Virus record (IMG/VR): IMGVR_UViG_3300025137_000344 | Location: 1-21,958 of that record | Strand: one strand, 5' to 3' | Length of the DNA stretch: 21,958 bases | Source of the DNA: a virus | In this document: positions 5,316 through 12,842 of the stretch, piece after piece | Layout of the letters: the number at the start of each line of letters is the position of its first letter | Position numbering within the stretch: the first letter of the stretch is position 1 | The notes under the pieces: model-generated | The model's input: only the letters and a program-made list of their open reading frames with translations | Told to the model about the DNA's origin: nothing | The model's database searches: none | Made by a program: the position numbers and the translations under genes

Positions 5316-5841
5316 AGCCCAGCTTTATATCGTATTTAATATCATTTAAAGTAAGTACACCCTTATCTAAAACATTCTGTATTGTGGGTGTTTTACCTTT
5401 AAACACATACTGCTTTAATCTTTCTATATTCTTTTTACTCATAGGTGTTTTATCAGTTCTACTGAGTAACTGACTAGTGTCATAAGGATCTCTAGCACTC
5501 ACTACTTTACAGTATGTATTAGGTTTAGCAATATCAATACTTTTTGTTTTATATAAATTTTTCATATCATTCTCGGTTATAGGTTTAGCTTTCTTCATCA
5601 ATACTTTGTATAAGGCAAACTGTCCACACTTAGCAGTATCAAACTTCTTAGCTTTACCTGTGTATTCTTTATACCAACGTTCAGCTTGTACAACGCCTAG
5701 GGATGGTGACATCTTCATAGGATCACCTATGTGAACACCACCACCTTTGACTTTATGCATCTCAGTCATATTAAACTTCACTACCCGACTAGGAGAGTCA
5801 GGTAGAAAGTAAACAAAGTTTATGTCATACGCTGGGTGCAT
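5299..5841 (-). CDS. hypothetical protein, 180 aa, with a YDI-ending C-terminal module
   Basis: A basic protein of unknown function. It has a Gly-rich GGGVHIGDPMKMSPSLG segment near residues 33-49 followed by a Lys-rich helical middle. The C-terminus (GKTPTIQNVLDKGVLTLNDIKYDI) resembles that of the 88-residue protein at 1031-1297, which suggests a shared small domain, perhaps a docking or peptide-binding module. The ATG overlaps the TAA of the DUF932 gene (TAATG), and the start codon sits within an imperfect palindrome (GTGCATTATGCAC). Confidence 0.75.
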   Translation of the reverse strand: MHPAYDINFVYFLPDSPSRVVKFNMTEMHKVKGGGVHIGDPMKMSPSLGVVQAERWYKEYTGKAKKFDTAKCGQFALYKVLMKKAKPITENDMKNLYKTKSIDIAKPNTYCKVVSARDPYDTSQLLSRTDKTPMSKKNIERLKQYVFKGKTPTIQNVLDKGVLTLNDIKYDIKLGYVKKH

Positions 5842-6869
5842 TATGCACTCTTAGCGTAATCAATAGCTGTGGTCATAGCTCTAGTTTTAAGACTAGCTCT
5901 AGCTCCAAACCAAGCATTATGCATTGCTGCGTCACGGTCATGTCCCCATTTATGGTCAACCACAAAGGTAACAGCATTCATAGCACCCCACCACGTACCA
6001 GCACTACTTTTTAAATTAGCTCCTGGCTGTAGTTCTAACGCCTCATAAACCTTACTAGGTGCACGTTGAAACTCATCAAGCATAGTAGCACGGGCTAAAT
6101 ATGTTTTTTCAGTTTTACTTTGCTCTAGTAGTTTTTGTTGCATAGCTAGTTTAGGTTGCATAAGGTCAGCAATATAAGAAACAACCGTGTCTTTAGTGTA
6201 TTTTCTACTACATAAAAACTCTGCAGCTTCTTTATACTCTTTCATACGGTTACTTGCTAAACCTAGTGCCTGCTCTGCAGTTACTATAAGGTCTGTATCA
6301 AACGCTTTAGTATGTGCCATTTTAAAATGTGGCTGAGTCTTATCAGCTAAAGCCATACTAAGAGTATTATTACAAACTACCCTAATAGGTGTAAACCTAA
6401 TTTCATTAGACTTACCCCACTCGTGACTGACTGACACAAGTAAATTACCTAAAACTCTATCGTCTCCTGGTAGCGTAAAGCTTTCATCAACTTTAGCTAA
6501 ACCCCATATTTGACGACCGTTTTTTAGTGACCCTGCAGTTTCCATAGTCATTTTACCAGCGTCGGTAAACTTTTTGAAAAATGTAAATGCGTCACGGTTT
6601 TGGGTTGGTATAAACTTTGGTCCACAAGGTCCAAAGACTGTATTATCACTATCGCGTACTAATAGTGAGTGATTAGGTGCCATGATTAAGTCTTTAGACT
6701 TATCAGGGTCAGCGTCATCGTATGTGAATATCTCACGCTTACTTACTGTCCAATCAAGTCCAGCTTCAAGTAACATTTCTTCAGGTGTTAAGTTATTATC
6801 AACTTTAACGCCTAGCCCATGCCAGGGAACTTCCCCTGCATAAGCCATAGTTTCAACGGCTGCTGCCAT
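5841..6869 (-). CDS. DUF932 phage/plasmid-like protein
   Basis: This 342-residue protein matches the DUF932 family: MAYAGEVPWHGLGVKV at the start, KFIPTQNRDAFTFF around residue 85, ETAGSLKNGRQIWGLAK near residue 110, then RFTPIRVVCNNTLSMAL near residue 160, which is the family hallmark. DUF932 proteins occur in many phages and plasmids, and their molecular role is unknown; links to DNA recombination or repair have been suggested. The gene has the best ribosome-binding site of the window (AAGGAGGT) and its own upstream gap with a candidate promoter, so it may be highly expressed. Confidence 0.88.
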   Translation of the reverse strand: MAAAVETMAYAGEVPWHGLGVKVDNNLTPEEMLLEAGLDWTVSKREIFTYDDADPDKSKDLIMAPNHSLLVRDSDNTVFGPCGPKFIPTQNRDAFTFFKKFTDAGKMTMETAGSLKNGRQIWGLAKVDESFTLPGDDRVLGNLLVSVSHEWGKSNEIRFTPIRVVCNNTLSMALADKTQPHFKMAHTKAFDTDLIVTAEQALGLASNRMKEYKEAAEFLCSRKYTKDTVVSYIADLMQPKLAMQQKLLEQSKTEKTYLARATMLDEFQRAPSKVYEALELQPGANLKSSAGTWWGAMNAVTFVVDHKWGHDRDAAMHNAWFGARASLKTRAMTTAIDYAKSA

Positions 6870-6921
6870 AATATACCTCCTTAAAGGTTGTTTTGTTAGC
6901 CTGTATTAGCTAACTACCTTT

Positions 6922-6950
6922 AATATAGTTTAAGTCACTAATGATTAAAA
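6922..6950 (-). promoter_or_regulatory. weak candidate promoter for the DUF932 block
   Basis: On the minus strand, TTTTAA (6945-6950) is followed after 17 bases by TATATT (6922-6927). The -35 is poorer than in P1-P3, but the gap of about 100 bases and the strong ribosome-binding site downstream fit a transcription start. Confidence 0.3.
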
Positions 6951-6968
6951 GGATATTCAAAAAGATCA

Positions 6969-7283
6969 TTAACCAACAGTTGAAGACTCATACTTACCTT
7001 TAATAAGCCTAACGTTGTGATTGTTTAACCAGTTTCTTAACATCGTTGTTCTTTCTGGTGTTGTGAGATCTGGTGCGTTATCAATCAATGCTTTTCTATC
7101 CATATACATCTTGTATCCTTTGTAGTAGTCACCCTTACCTAGATAGTTAAACCTTACAATCTGCCAAACACGTTGTTTACTTATACCATATTTGATGCCT
7201 ATTTCTTCAAGTGTCATCTCACTGTTCATAGTATGCATAAATATGTCAAAATACATCTTATTCTTATCTGTACGTCTACTCAT
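6969..7283 (-). CDS. HTH protein with sigma-region-4-like motif
   Basis: Residues 24-45 (TLEEIGIKYGISKQRVWQIV) form a clear helix-turn-helix of the sigma70 region 4 type ('tl.eIa...gis..RV.QI'), so the 104-residue protein should bind DNA. The rest is basic and helical, with no other sigma regions, so it is more likely a small transcription regulator or sigma-like adaptor than a full sigma factor. It overlaps the polymerase gene by 8 bases, and GGAG lies 8 bases before the ATG. Targets are unknown; the TTTACT-type promoters nearby are possible ones. Confidence 0.75.
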   Translation of the reverse strand: MSRRTDKNKMYFDIFMHTMNSEMTLEEIGIKYGISKQRVWQIVRFNYLGKGDYYKGYKMYMDRKALIDNAPDLTTPERTTMLRNWLNNHNVRLIKGKYESSTVG

Positions 7284-9162
7284 TAAAAAACTCCTTATAA
7301 TGTATTGTAGCTTCTCCCCAACTTTTACCTACCTCAGCATCAACTTTATTGGGAACACATAAAGGTGTGCAATCTGACATAACCTGCATAATAAGTTCAC
7401 ACTGGTCAGGGTCAGTAACCGAAATATCTAATTCATCATGTACTTGAGTATGGGCGAGTATGCCCTCTTTATATAGTTCAACCATAGCTTGTTTAGTCAT
7501 ATCTGCTGCTGAGCCTTGAATAAGTCTATTCATAGCTTTATAGGTGTATGCTCTTTTAACTTGACTACCATATTCAGTAACAGCTTTTTCATATGGGTAG
7601 GGTGTCTTTCGATCATTCATAGGCTCATATAAATTAAATCTACACTTACGCCCAGCTATTGTGGTTATGTATCCACGGTTAGCACCAAGCCTAGCACACT
7701 GATCACGTAACCCTTTGATAAAAGGTACTCTTTTATGATATGTGTCAAATAGTATTTCTGCTTCTTGCATTGATAAGTCAAGTTGTTTAACTAGCTTTTC
7801 TTTGCCCATGCCATAACTTAAACCTAAGTTAATTATCTTAGCTTCTTTACGACTTATATTAGCCATGTCTGCTACTACCTGATGAAAATCTGCATTTCTA
7901 TTACGATAAGCATCTACTGCTTCTTCAGCACCTTCTTGTTCTGTAGCCGAAGCATAGTGTACTGTTAATCTAGGTTCTTGTTGAGAGTAATCAAAACAGC
8001 CCCAGTAATGATCTTTTTCAGGTACAAAAATGCTACGTATGAGTGGACCTATGTCTTCATTACGTGCTGGTACTTGTTGAAGGTTAGGGTTACTACTACT
8101 GAATCTACCTGTAACTGTACCTCCACGATCACTACGTAAAGGATGAAGCTCTCCGTGTATCCTACCTTTAACATTATGCTCTAATATCATTTTATCTATG
8201 AAAGTAGTTCTAGCTTTATTTAGCTTACGTGCTCTTACTATGTTGTTAGCTAACTTATGATCGTGGGCTTCTAACCAATCACCAGAAAAAGAAGGAGCAT
8301 TAGTTTTAGGTGTACGTGGGTAACTTAATCCTGCTCTATCGAATACTGTTGCTACTGATTGTGCTGCCCATAAATCTGGTCTAACTCCAAACTCTTTATG
8401 TATAGAAGTAAGTATCGTGTCTTCTTCTTTCTTTAGTTTCTTACTAACTTTTTCTGCCACGTCTAGATCTACTGGTACGCCTTTGTATCTCATGTCTAAG
8501 AGTATTGGTATAAGTGAAGTTTCAAGGTCGTATATCTTACCCACGTTCTCCAGTTTTATTAATTCTTTAAACACCTGCCATAACTGTAGTGTTAGTCCTG
8601 CATCTTTTTCTCCATATGGACCAACATACTTAGCTGGTAGTCTATACATTTCACTCTTAGGGTTTAGCCCATAAGCTTGTGCTGCTTCTATAAGTAAAGT
8701 TTCATCTTTAGTTTCTCCACAATATTTTTCACCTAGATTATTGAGTGAGTAGCTGTATTGATTTTCATCTATCAAGGGTGCAGCAAACATGGTGTCTTGT
8801 ATTTTACCGTGTACTTTTATACCATAACGTTTAAGCCAACCCATATCATAAAGAGAATTATGAAACACTTTATCATTCTCATATGTCATTTGTTTAGTCA
8901 TCCATTTAATAACTAAGTTTTTATCAAGATTACCACCACCCTCATGTTGTATAGGGAAATACATATTAAAATCTTTAGTGGCTATAGCTATACCTGTGAT
9001 ATAACCAGTATCAGTAAAAGCCCAAGATGGACCATGAGACATTAGAAGTGGATCATATGTTTCTAAATCTATTGCTACTTCATCGTACTTACTTAAATCA
9101 GGTAGACTATTAGGCGGAGTCCAATCTGCAGTTGGTGTGAATAAACTCACTTGTCTTGCCAT
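7276..9162 (-). CDS. polA: DNA polymerase I family A with 3'-5' exonuclease domain
   Basis: This is the replicative polymerase of the phage. The exonuclease domain (about residues 25-200) keeps D32 and E34 (IDLETYD), N102 and D106 (HNSLYDMGW) and Y183/D187 (YGEKDAG), so proofreading should be active. In the polymerase domain TGRFSSSNPNLQQVP (351-365), motif A with D391 (DYSQQEPRL), motif B with K442 and L446 (KIINLGLSYG) and motif C H575-D576-E577 are all intact. There is no 5' nuclease domain. The 628 residues fit T7-like or shorter phage PolA. L446 is at the position equivalent to E. coli F762, where phage enzymes have Phe, Tyr or Leu. The start ATG overlaps the nucleotidyltransferase gene by 16 bases. 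Confidence 0.96.
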   Translation of the reverse strand: MARQVSLFTPTADWTPPNSLPDLSKYDEVAIDLETYDPLLMSHGPSWAFTDTGYITGIAIATKDFNMYFPIQHEGGGNLDKNLVIKWMTKQMTYENDKVFHNSLYDMGWLKRYGIKVHGKIQDTMFAAPLIDENQYSYSLNNLGEKYCGETKDETLLIEAAQAYGLNPKSEMYRLPAKYVGPYGEKDAGLTLQLWQVFKELIKLENVGKIYDLETSLIPILLDMRYKGVPVDLDVAEKVSKKLKKEEDTILTSIHKEFGVRPDLWAAQSVATVFDRAGLSYPRTPKTNAPSFSGDWLEAHDHKLANNIVRARKLNKARTTFIDKMILEHNVKGRIHGELHPLRSDRGGTVTGRFSSSNPNLQQVPARNEDIGPLIRSIFVPEKDHYWGCFDYSQQEPRLTVHYASATEQEGAEEAVDAYRNRNADFHQVVADMANISRKEAKIINLGLSYGMGKEKLVKQLDLSMQEAEILFDTYHKRVPFIKGLRDQCARLGANRGYITTIAGRKCRFNLYEPMNDRKTPYPYEKAVTEYGSQVKRAYTYKAMNRLIQGSAADMTKQAMVELYKEGILAHTQVHDELDISVTDPDQCELIMQVMSDCTPLCVPNKVDAEVGKSWGEATIHYKEFFNE

Positions 9163-9560
9163 ACCCTTTTCCTTAATTCACTACTAGAAAAACTGTGTTG
9201 TCTGTAGTTATAGTAAACTTCTTTATGATCAAACTCTTTCTTACCTGTGAAATGTTTATTCATGTATTCCTCACCTATAATTCTTATATCCCAAGGTATA
9301 GTCCTGAGTATATTACGCAAGTCTTCTTCAGTTTCATAAACTATAGTTTCATCAACATACCTACAAGCATTAACTTGTATTTGTCTTTCTAATAAACTTT
9401 GAACTGGTTTATTTTTTCCCTCTCTTTCAAGACTAGGGTCGCTCTGGATAGCAACTATTAAATAATCACAGTTCTGTTTAGCTTCTGATAACATACTCAC
9501 ATGACCAGCATGAAATAAATCAAAAGCACCAAAAGTAATACCTTTAGATATAGGTGTCAT
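9147..9560 (-). CDS. cytidylyltransferase-like nucleotidyltransferase (TagD-type)
   Basis: The enzyme should transfer a nucleotidyl group from CTP or another NTP to a phosphorylated alcohol or sugar. It has GITFGAFDLFHAGHV near the N-terminus, with the HxGH signature (HAGH) that binds the triphosphate, and SFSSSELRKR near the end in place of the family's usual '(I/S)S(T/S)(T/S)xxxxR' motif. The length of about 137 residues is normal. There are three consecutive ATG codons. I use the last (9558-9560), which is 6 bases after GAGG; the frame reaches back to 9572. In phages such enzymes may make activated sugars or alcohols for DNA or surface modification, but the substrate cannot be read from sequence. 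Confidence 0.85.
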   Translation of the reverse strand: MTPISKGITFGAFDLFHAGHVSMLSEAKQNCDYLIVAIQSDPSLEREGKNKPVQSLLERQIQVNACRYVDETIVYETEEDLRNILRTIPWDIRIIGEEYMNKHFTGKKEFDHKEVYYNYRQHSFSSSELRKRVWQDK

Positions 9561-9858
9561 CATCATCCTCATCTACTGGAGCACAGTGAGCTTCTACTAG
9601 TAGTAAATATCTACGTAAATCACGTATATCATCTAATATACCGTGAGAAGTAGGATCTAACTCAATAGTTTTAAATACGTCGTAATCGTTATCTTTTACT
9701 TGATTTTCTATCCTATCCCATTTACGTGCTAACATCATAAAAGCACCTACGCCACCTCGTATACGCCAACTATCGCCATAGCTTTCCTGTGCTTTACGTA
9801 ACGCTACCGCATCACCAACACCTAAACTATGTATCTTATCAAAATCACTTCCTTCCAT
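9544..9858 (-). CDS. DUF1599 / nucleotide-modification-associated domain 1 (Nmad1-like) protein
   Basis: The 104-residue protein has the core YGDSWRIRGGVGAFMMLARK followed by WDRIE and a C-terminal helix ILDDIRDLRRYLLL. These are the features I associate with DUF1599, renamed Nmad1 because it recurs near phage base-modification genes. The fold is all-alpha and distantly MazG/dUTPase-like in reports, so action on nucleotides is plausible. A very acidic tail (DEDDDD) ends the protein. It lies between the nucleotidyltransferase and the HD nucleotidase and has a strong GGAGGT ribosome-binding site within the end of the HD gene. Confidence 0.75.
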   Translation of the reverse strand: MEGSDFDKIHSLGVGDAVALRKAQESYGDSWRIRGGVGAFMMLARKWDRIENQVKDNDYDVFKTIELDPTSHGILDDIRDLRRYLLLVEAHCAPVDEDDDDTYI

Positions 9859-10350
9859 TTATATACCTCCGTATATCTTAGTGAGATAACCTAATAATCG
9901 TTTACCTCTATCATTTAAATCGTTTGAAGCTAAATATTCCACCCCATTGCTGAATACTTCATTCATATTAGTGTTACCTAAACGCCTTTGACGTACACAG
10001 AATACAAGTAATTCAAACATATCGGCTTGTTTACCTAATTTAGTTTCTTCGGGGCTTAACTTATAAGCAACACCAATATCACTTTCATATTTATCTTCTA
10101 TCCTTTTTAACACTTTTACTAAATCAGGGTTAGCCCACTTAACAGGAGCAGGAATATCACCAGTAAACAATTCTGCTACGTCGTGAGTTAAGGCTCTTAA
10201 TATAGCTTCTTTACTTACGTTAGGTTCTAAGTGTTGTAGTATCATAGCTACGCCCCAAGAATGAGAAGCTACTGATTGCTCTCCTATAATCTCTAGTGTG
10301 TGGTAACGCTTAATAGCACCACCACGTATCATATTGAATAAATCATTCAT
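9859..10350 (-). CDS. HD-domain nucleotidase (YfbR-like 5'-deoxynucleotidase)
   Basis: YfbR-type enzymes remove the phosphate from dNMPs. The protein keeps the metal ligands H30 (SVASHSWG), H56-D57 (LRALTHDVAELFTGD) with E60 and D65, and D110 (KQADMFELLVF), and has RYH at 15-17 near the position of YfbR's RW pair. The start used here is the ATG at 10348-10350, which overlaps the preceding gene by 8 bases. The longer frame (to 10401) would overlap by 59 bases. With the ThyA-like enzyme and DUF1599 protein nearby, it could remove unwanted dNMPs, so that a modified base or dTMP dominates the pool. This is inference from context. Confidence 0.88.
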   Translation of the reverse strand: MNDLFNMIRGGAIKRYHTLEIIGEQSVASHSWGVAMILQHLEPNVSKEAILRALTHDVAELFTGDIPAPVKWANPDLVKVLKRIEDKYESDIGVAYKLSPEETKLGKQADMFELLVFCVRQRRLGNTNMNEVFSNGVEYLASNDLNDRGKRLLGYLTKIYGGI

Positions 10351-11029
10351 ATCTTTCACTACACATTTTTTCCTTACCGAAGTAGCACCACTTACAACCA
10401 AAAGTACTAGGTTTAGCTGGGAACTCAGTAGCAGTAGTCATAGCTACGGCTCGGTCATTTAACTTCTTTTGTTTATGAACTATATTGTCAGCACTATACT
10501 CATACCTGTCTATTTTACCATGGTCTAAATACCACAGCTCAGTAGTTATGGTTTTAATTTCAGGCATACGTTCTAGTACAACCGCACCATATAACTCACA
10601 TTGTTCTCTATGTGTTTCTTGATTACCATCATACCTACCTGTTTTAAAATCTATAACCCTAGCAGTATCTGTTCCATCTATGTGTACAAATGCATCTACT
10701 TTAGCTCTGCCCCATGTAGTATCACCAAACCATGGCGCAGGTTTCCAGTCTTTATCAAAAGCCCAGTCTCCTTCACAGGTAACATAACTTTTAAGGTGAA
10801 GTTCTTTTAATACATCAAAAGCTTCTTCAAAGTCTGCTAGAGGTTTAGGTATTTCATCATATCTACCTCTTATGTAATCTTCACACATAGTATGGATATC
10901 TTTACCTCTATCCATAGCTTTATTTCCAGGCTCTTTAATACGTTTGATGTAAGCAAAATGAGCTTTCTTAGGACACTTTTCAAAAGTACCTAATCTACTG
11001 TACGACCATTGATATATTTTATCACTCAT
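10343..11029 (-). CDS. PD-(D/E)XK nuclease, Cas4/AddB-RecB-like, with probable Fe-S cysteines
   Basis: This 228-residue nuclease has the RecB-family order: G42-x3-H46 (RGKDIH), D112 (KVDAF), D127-x-K129 (VIDFKTGR) and Q143-x3-Y147 (REQCELYG), all catalytic motifs of a DNA exonuclease. It has one N-terminal cysteine (C19, FEKCPKK) and three C-terminal ones (C212, C215, C223, GCKWC...MC). That 1+3 split is the hallmark of a 4Fe-4S cluster in Cas4, AddB and Dna2-type nucleases. It likely processes DNA ends in recombination or degrades host DNA. With the UvrD-like helicase at 14600-16102 it could form a split AddAB-like pair. No cas1/cas2 or repeats are present, so a CRISPR role is not supported. 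Confidence 0.9.
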   Translation of the reverse strand: MSDKIYQWSYSRLGTFEKCPKKAHFAYIKRIKEPGNKAMDRGKDIHTMCEDYIRGRYDEIPKPLADFEEAFDVLKELHLKSYVTCEGDWAFDKDWKPAPWFGDTTWGRAKVDAFVHIDGTDTARVIDFKTGRYDGNQETHREQCELYGAVVLERMPEIKTITTELWYLDHGKIDRYEYSADNIVHKQKKLNDRAVAMTTATEFPAKPSTFGCKWCYFGKEKMCSERYE

Positions 11030-12060
11030 TTAACTCTCCTTAATAACCAGTCAAAACCAGCAGTTGCCCAATCTGTTGCTATGCAATTTTGAACCTCAGA
11101 CATAGCATCGTCAGTTTCACCTTGCTTGTGTAAAAACCATGCATCTTGTAAAGGTACAGCTACACTACTAAAAAATACATCATCAAACTCTATGTCTTCA
11201 AAAGGTTTACGATCTAAAAATTTTACTAACTCTTTATTCCAATCTTCTATGTTATCGCTATTAAACATAGGGTAGTAATTAATAGATTTATTTGAATATG
11301 GATTCTCAAAATGCTTCATTGAGTAATAGTCAAAAGCATCAGACTCCTCTAGCCTAGAGTGCATTTCATCAAATACTTTAGTGTACGCGTGGAAACTATC
11401 ACTAACTTGAGTGTACTCACCTATTTCTACATCTATAGCACTAGCAACATATTCTTGTAGCATAGACATATGTACTATGTTAGCCCCAAATGTGCCCCAT
11501 ATAGCGTCATTAGACCTACAGCAAACTGTCATTAATAATCTGTTATTACGTATCTTGAAGTAAATAGTAGTGTTACAAGGTACATCTACGCCTTTACGGT
11601 CTAAGTCATTTACAGGATCCCACATCTGTAATACGCATCTTCTATCGGTAGGATCATCCTTTAATCTTTCAATAATAATATCTAACTGGTTTATAGTTCC
11701 TAAAGCTACACTAGAACCATCACGAAAATAATCTATCCATCTCCAACCATAAGCACCATGTAGTGTTTCACCATCATCACTATAGTCCCCCATACGATTG
11801 TTATACTGTTTAACAAAAGTTAAATCATTACGACCAGCTAACATCCACAAACCCTCCATAAAATGAAAGAATGGATTAGCATCTCTTACCTCTTCAAATA
11901 AGACTCTTTCCCAAGGTCTCTCATATACTGTACTTACAGCACACTCATGTTCTATTACATTACCTGCTCGACTTTCTTTTATATCTTCTTGATCAAAAGA
12001 AAGCATGTCCATGCCTTTTATAAAACCATCATTAACATTTCTACACTTAATTACATCCAT
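11026..12060 (-). CDS. thyA: thymidylate synthase ThyA-like enzyme (dTMP synthase or dUMP hydroxymethylase)
   Basis: This 344-residue enzyme methylates or hydroxymethylates dUMP using methylene-tetrahydrofolate. Conserved residues are E69 (FMEGLWML, E58 in E. coli), R140-R141 (TDRRCVLQMWDP), catalytic C162 (VPCNTT), R182-S183-x-D185 (CRSNDAIWG), N194 (GANIVH), and H224 and Y226 (SFHAY). The spacing from Cys to each matches E. coli TS within one residue. N194 corresponds to N177, which selects uracil rather than cytosine, so a dCMP hydroxymethylase is unlikely. The 'RSNDAIWG' variant motif is common in phage ThyA homologues. Tight TAATG coupling to the glycosyltransferase gene makes dUMP hydroxymethylation a real alternative to plain dTMP synthesis. 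Confidence 0.92.
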   Translation of the reverse strand: MDVIKCRNVNDGFIKGMDMLSFDQEDIKESRAGNVIEHECAVSTVYERPWERVLFEEVRDANPFFHFMEGLWMLAGRNDLTFVKQYNNRMGDYSDDGETLHGAYGWRWIDYFRDGSSVALGTINQLDIIIERLKDDPTDRRCVLQMWDPVNDLDRKGVDVPCNTTIYFKIRNNRLLMTVCCRSNDAIWGTFGANIVHMSMLQEYVASAIDVEIGEYTQVSDSFHAYTKVFDEMHSRLEESDAFDYYSMKHFENPYSNKSINYYPMFNSDNIEDWNKELVKFLDRKPFEDIEFDDVFFSSVAVPLQDAWFLHKQGETDDAMSEVQNCIATDWATAGFDWLLRRVK

Positions 12061-12842
12061 TAAAATAACTCCCCTGATTGTTTACTCACACCACTATTGT
12101 ATGCTCTTTTCCATTGAACATTTACATCCTTACGTATTCCTCCACCCCATGCTGTTTTAGTTTCTTTTTCTACTATCTTAACAAAGTCAGGGTGTAACTC
12201 GTGCAGTAACTCTGCACCTTTTGATTGTACTTCTTCAGTACGCCACTCGCTACAACCACCTGCAGCATTAGAAGATTTTTGACCTTGAGCATAGTAATAA
12301 CTAATTTTACTGCCTTTACCTTGACGCAGTAATTGTAAGTTTATGTCAAAGTCTTCCATAACTTCGGTTCTAGCTAACTCAATACCCTCAAACATATCTA
12401 AGTTATATCCTAGCACTCTCATGTATCTTGTATTCTCTACTGATAAATGTTCTACTCGGTTATTACCCTCTCTACCACTAACACCAACATGTGCGTAATC
12501 ATCAAGCCACTTATCTAATAACCCAAATAATGCTGGATATTCTTCAGGTTCCATGTATCTTAAATGCCAGTCTGTAGGAGACTTACGTATGTAAAAACGC
12601 AGGTCATCATCTAGCATAACTATTTTGGGGTCGGTAGTATTGTCATGTATAAACTTACGTTTACCTGATATACCTTTTATAGATGAAGGTATAACCATGT
12701 ACTTACAATCATATTTGTCTTTATATAAATGCTCCTCATCATCATCAATAACGAGGACTACTTCTTTACGCATCTCCTCTGGAAAAAATGACAGGGTAAC
12801 TTGATCGTGTGCTCTGCCTCTAGTTGGAATATAAATTATCAT
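12060..12842 (-). CDS. GT-A glycosyltransferase, resembling TET-associated (TAGT-like) phage glycosyltransferases
   Basis: A 260-residue protein with an N-terminal IPTRGRAHDQVTL strand-loop, VVLVIDDDEEHLY, SGKRKFIHDN, then KIVMLDDDLRF with the metal/sugar-nucleotide DDD motif at 78-80, and MEDFDINLQLLRQG (E163-D164) as candidate catalytic base region. This is the GT-A fold order. The IP(S/T)RGRA start is what I recall for phage base-modifying glycosyltransferases, including those next to TET/JBP genes. It lies between the ThyA-like and hypermodification genes with TAATG overlaps on both sides, so it may attach a sugar to a hydroxymethylated or further modified thymine in DNA. The donor sugar is unknown. 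Confidence 0.85.
   Translation of the reverse strand: MIIYIPTRGRAHDQVTLSFFPEEMRKEVVLVIDDDEEHLYKDKYDCKYMVIPSSIKGISGKRKFIHDNTTDPKIVMLDDDLRFYIRKSPTDWHLRYMEPEEYPALFGLLDKWLDDYAHVGVSGREGNNRVEHLSVENTRYMRVLGYNLDMFEGIELARTEVMEDFDINLQLLRQGKGSKISYYYAQGQKSSNAAGGCSEWRTEEVQSKGAELLHELHPDFVKIVEKETKTAWGGGIRKDVNVQWKRAYNSGVSKQSGELF

Noticed and set aside
5836-5848. Imperfect palindrome GTGCATTATGCAC over a start codon
   Set aside because: The arms leave a one-base centre, so only a 4-bp hairpin is possible, and it arises in overlapping coding sequence.
8417-8674. Plus-strand open frame opposite the DNA polymerase gene
   Set aside because: It is the reverse-strand shadow of a gene with intact polymerase motifs. 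The other plus-strand frames under minus-strand genes (for example 12948-13166, 16220-16414 and 18212-18427) were dismissed for the same reason.
10343-11029. Cas4-like nuclease as part of a CRISPR system
   Set aside because: There is no cas1/cas2-like gene, no repeat array, and the genes around it concern nucleotides and DNA modification.
11026-12060. The ThyA-like enzyme as a dCMP hydroxymethylase
   Set aside because: The residue equivalent to E. coli N177 is Asn (N194), which favours uracil; dCMP hydroxymethylases have Asp at this position.
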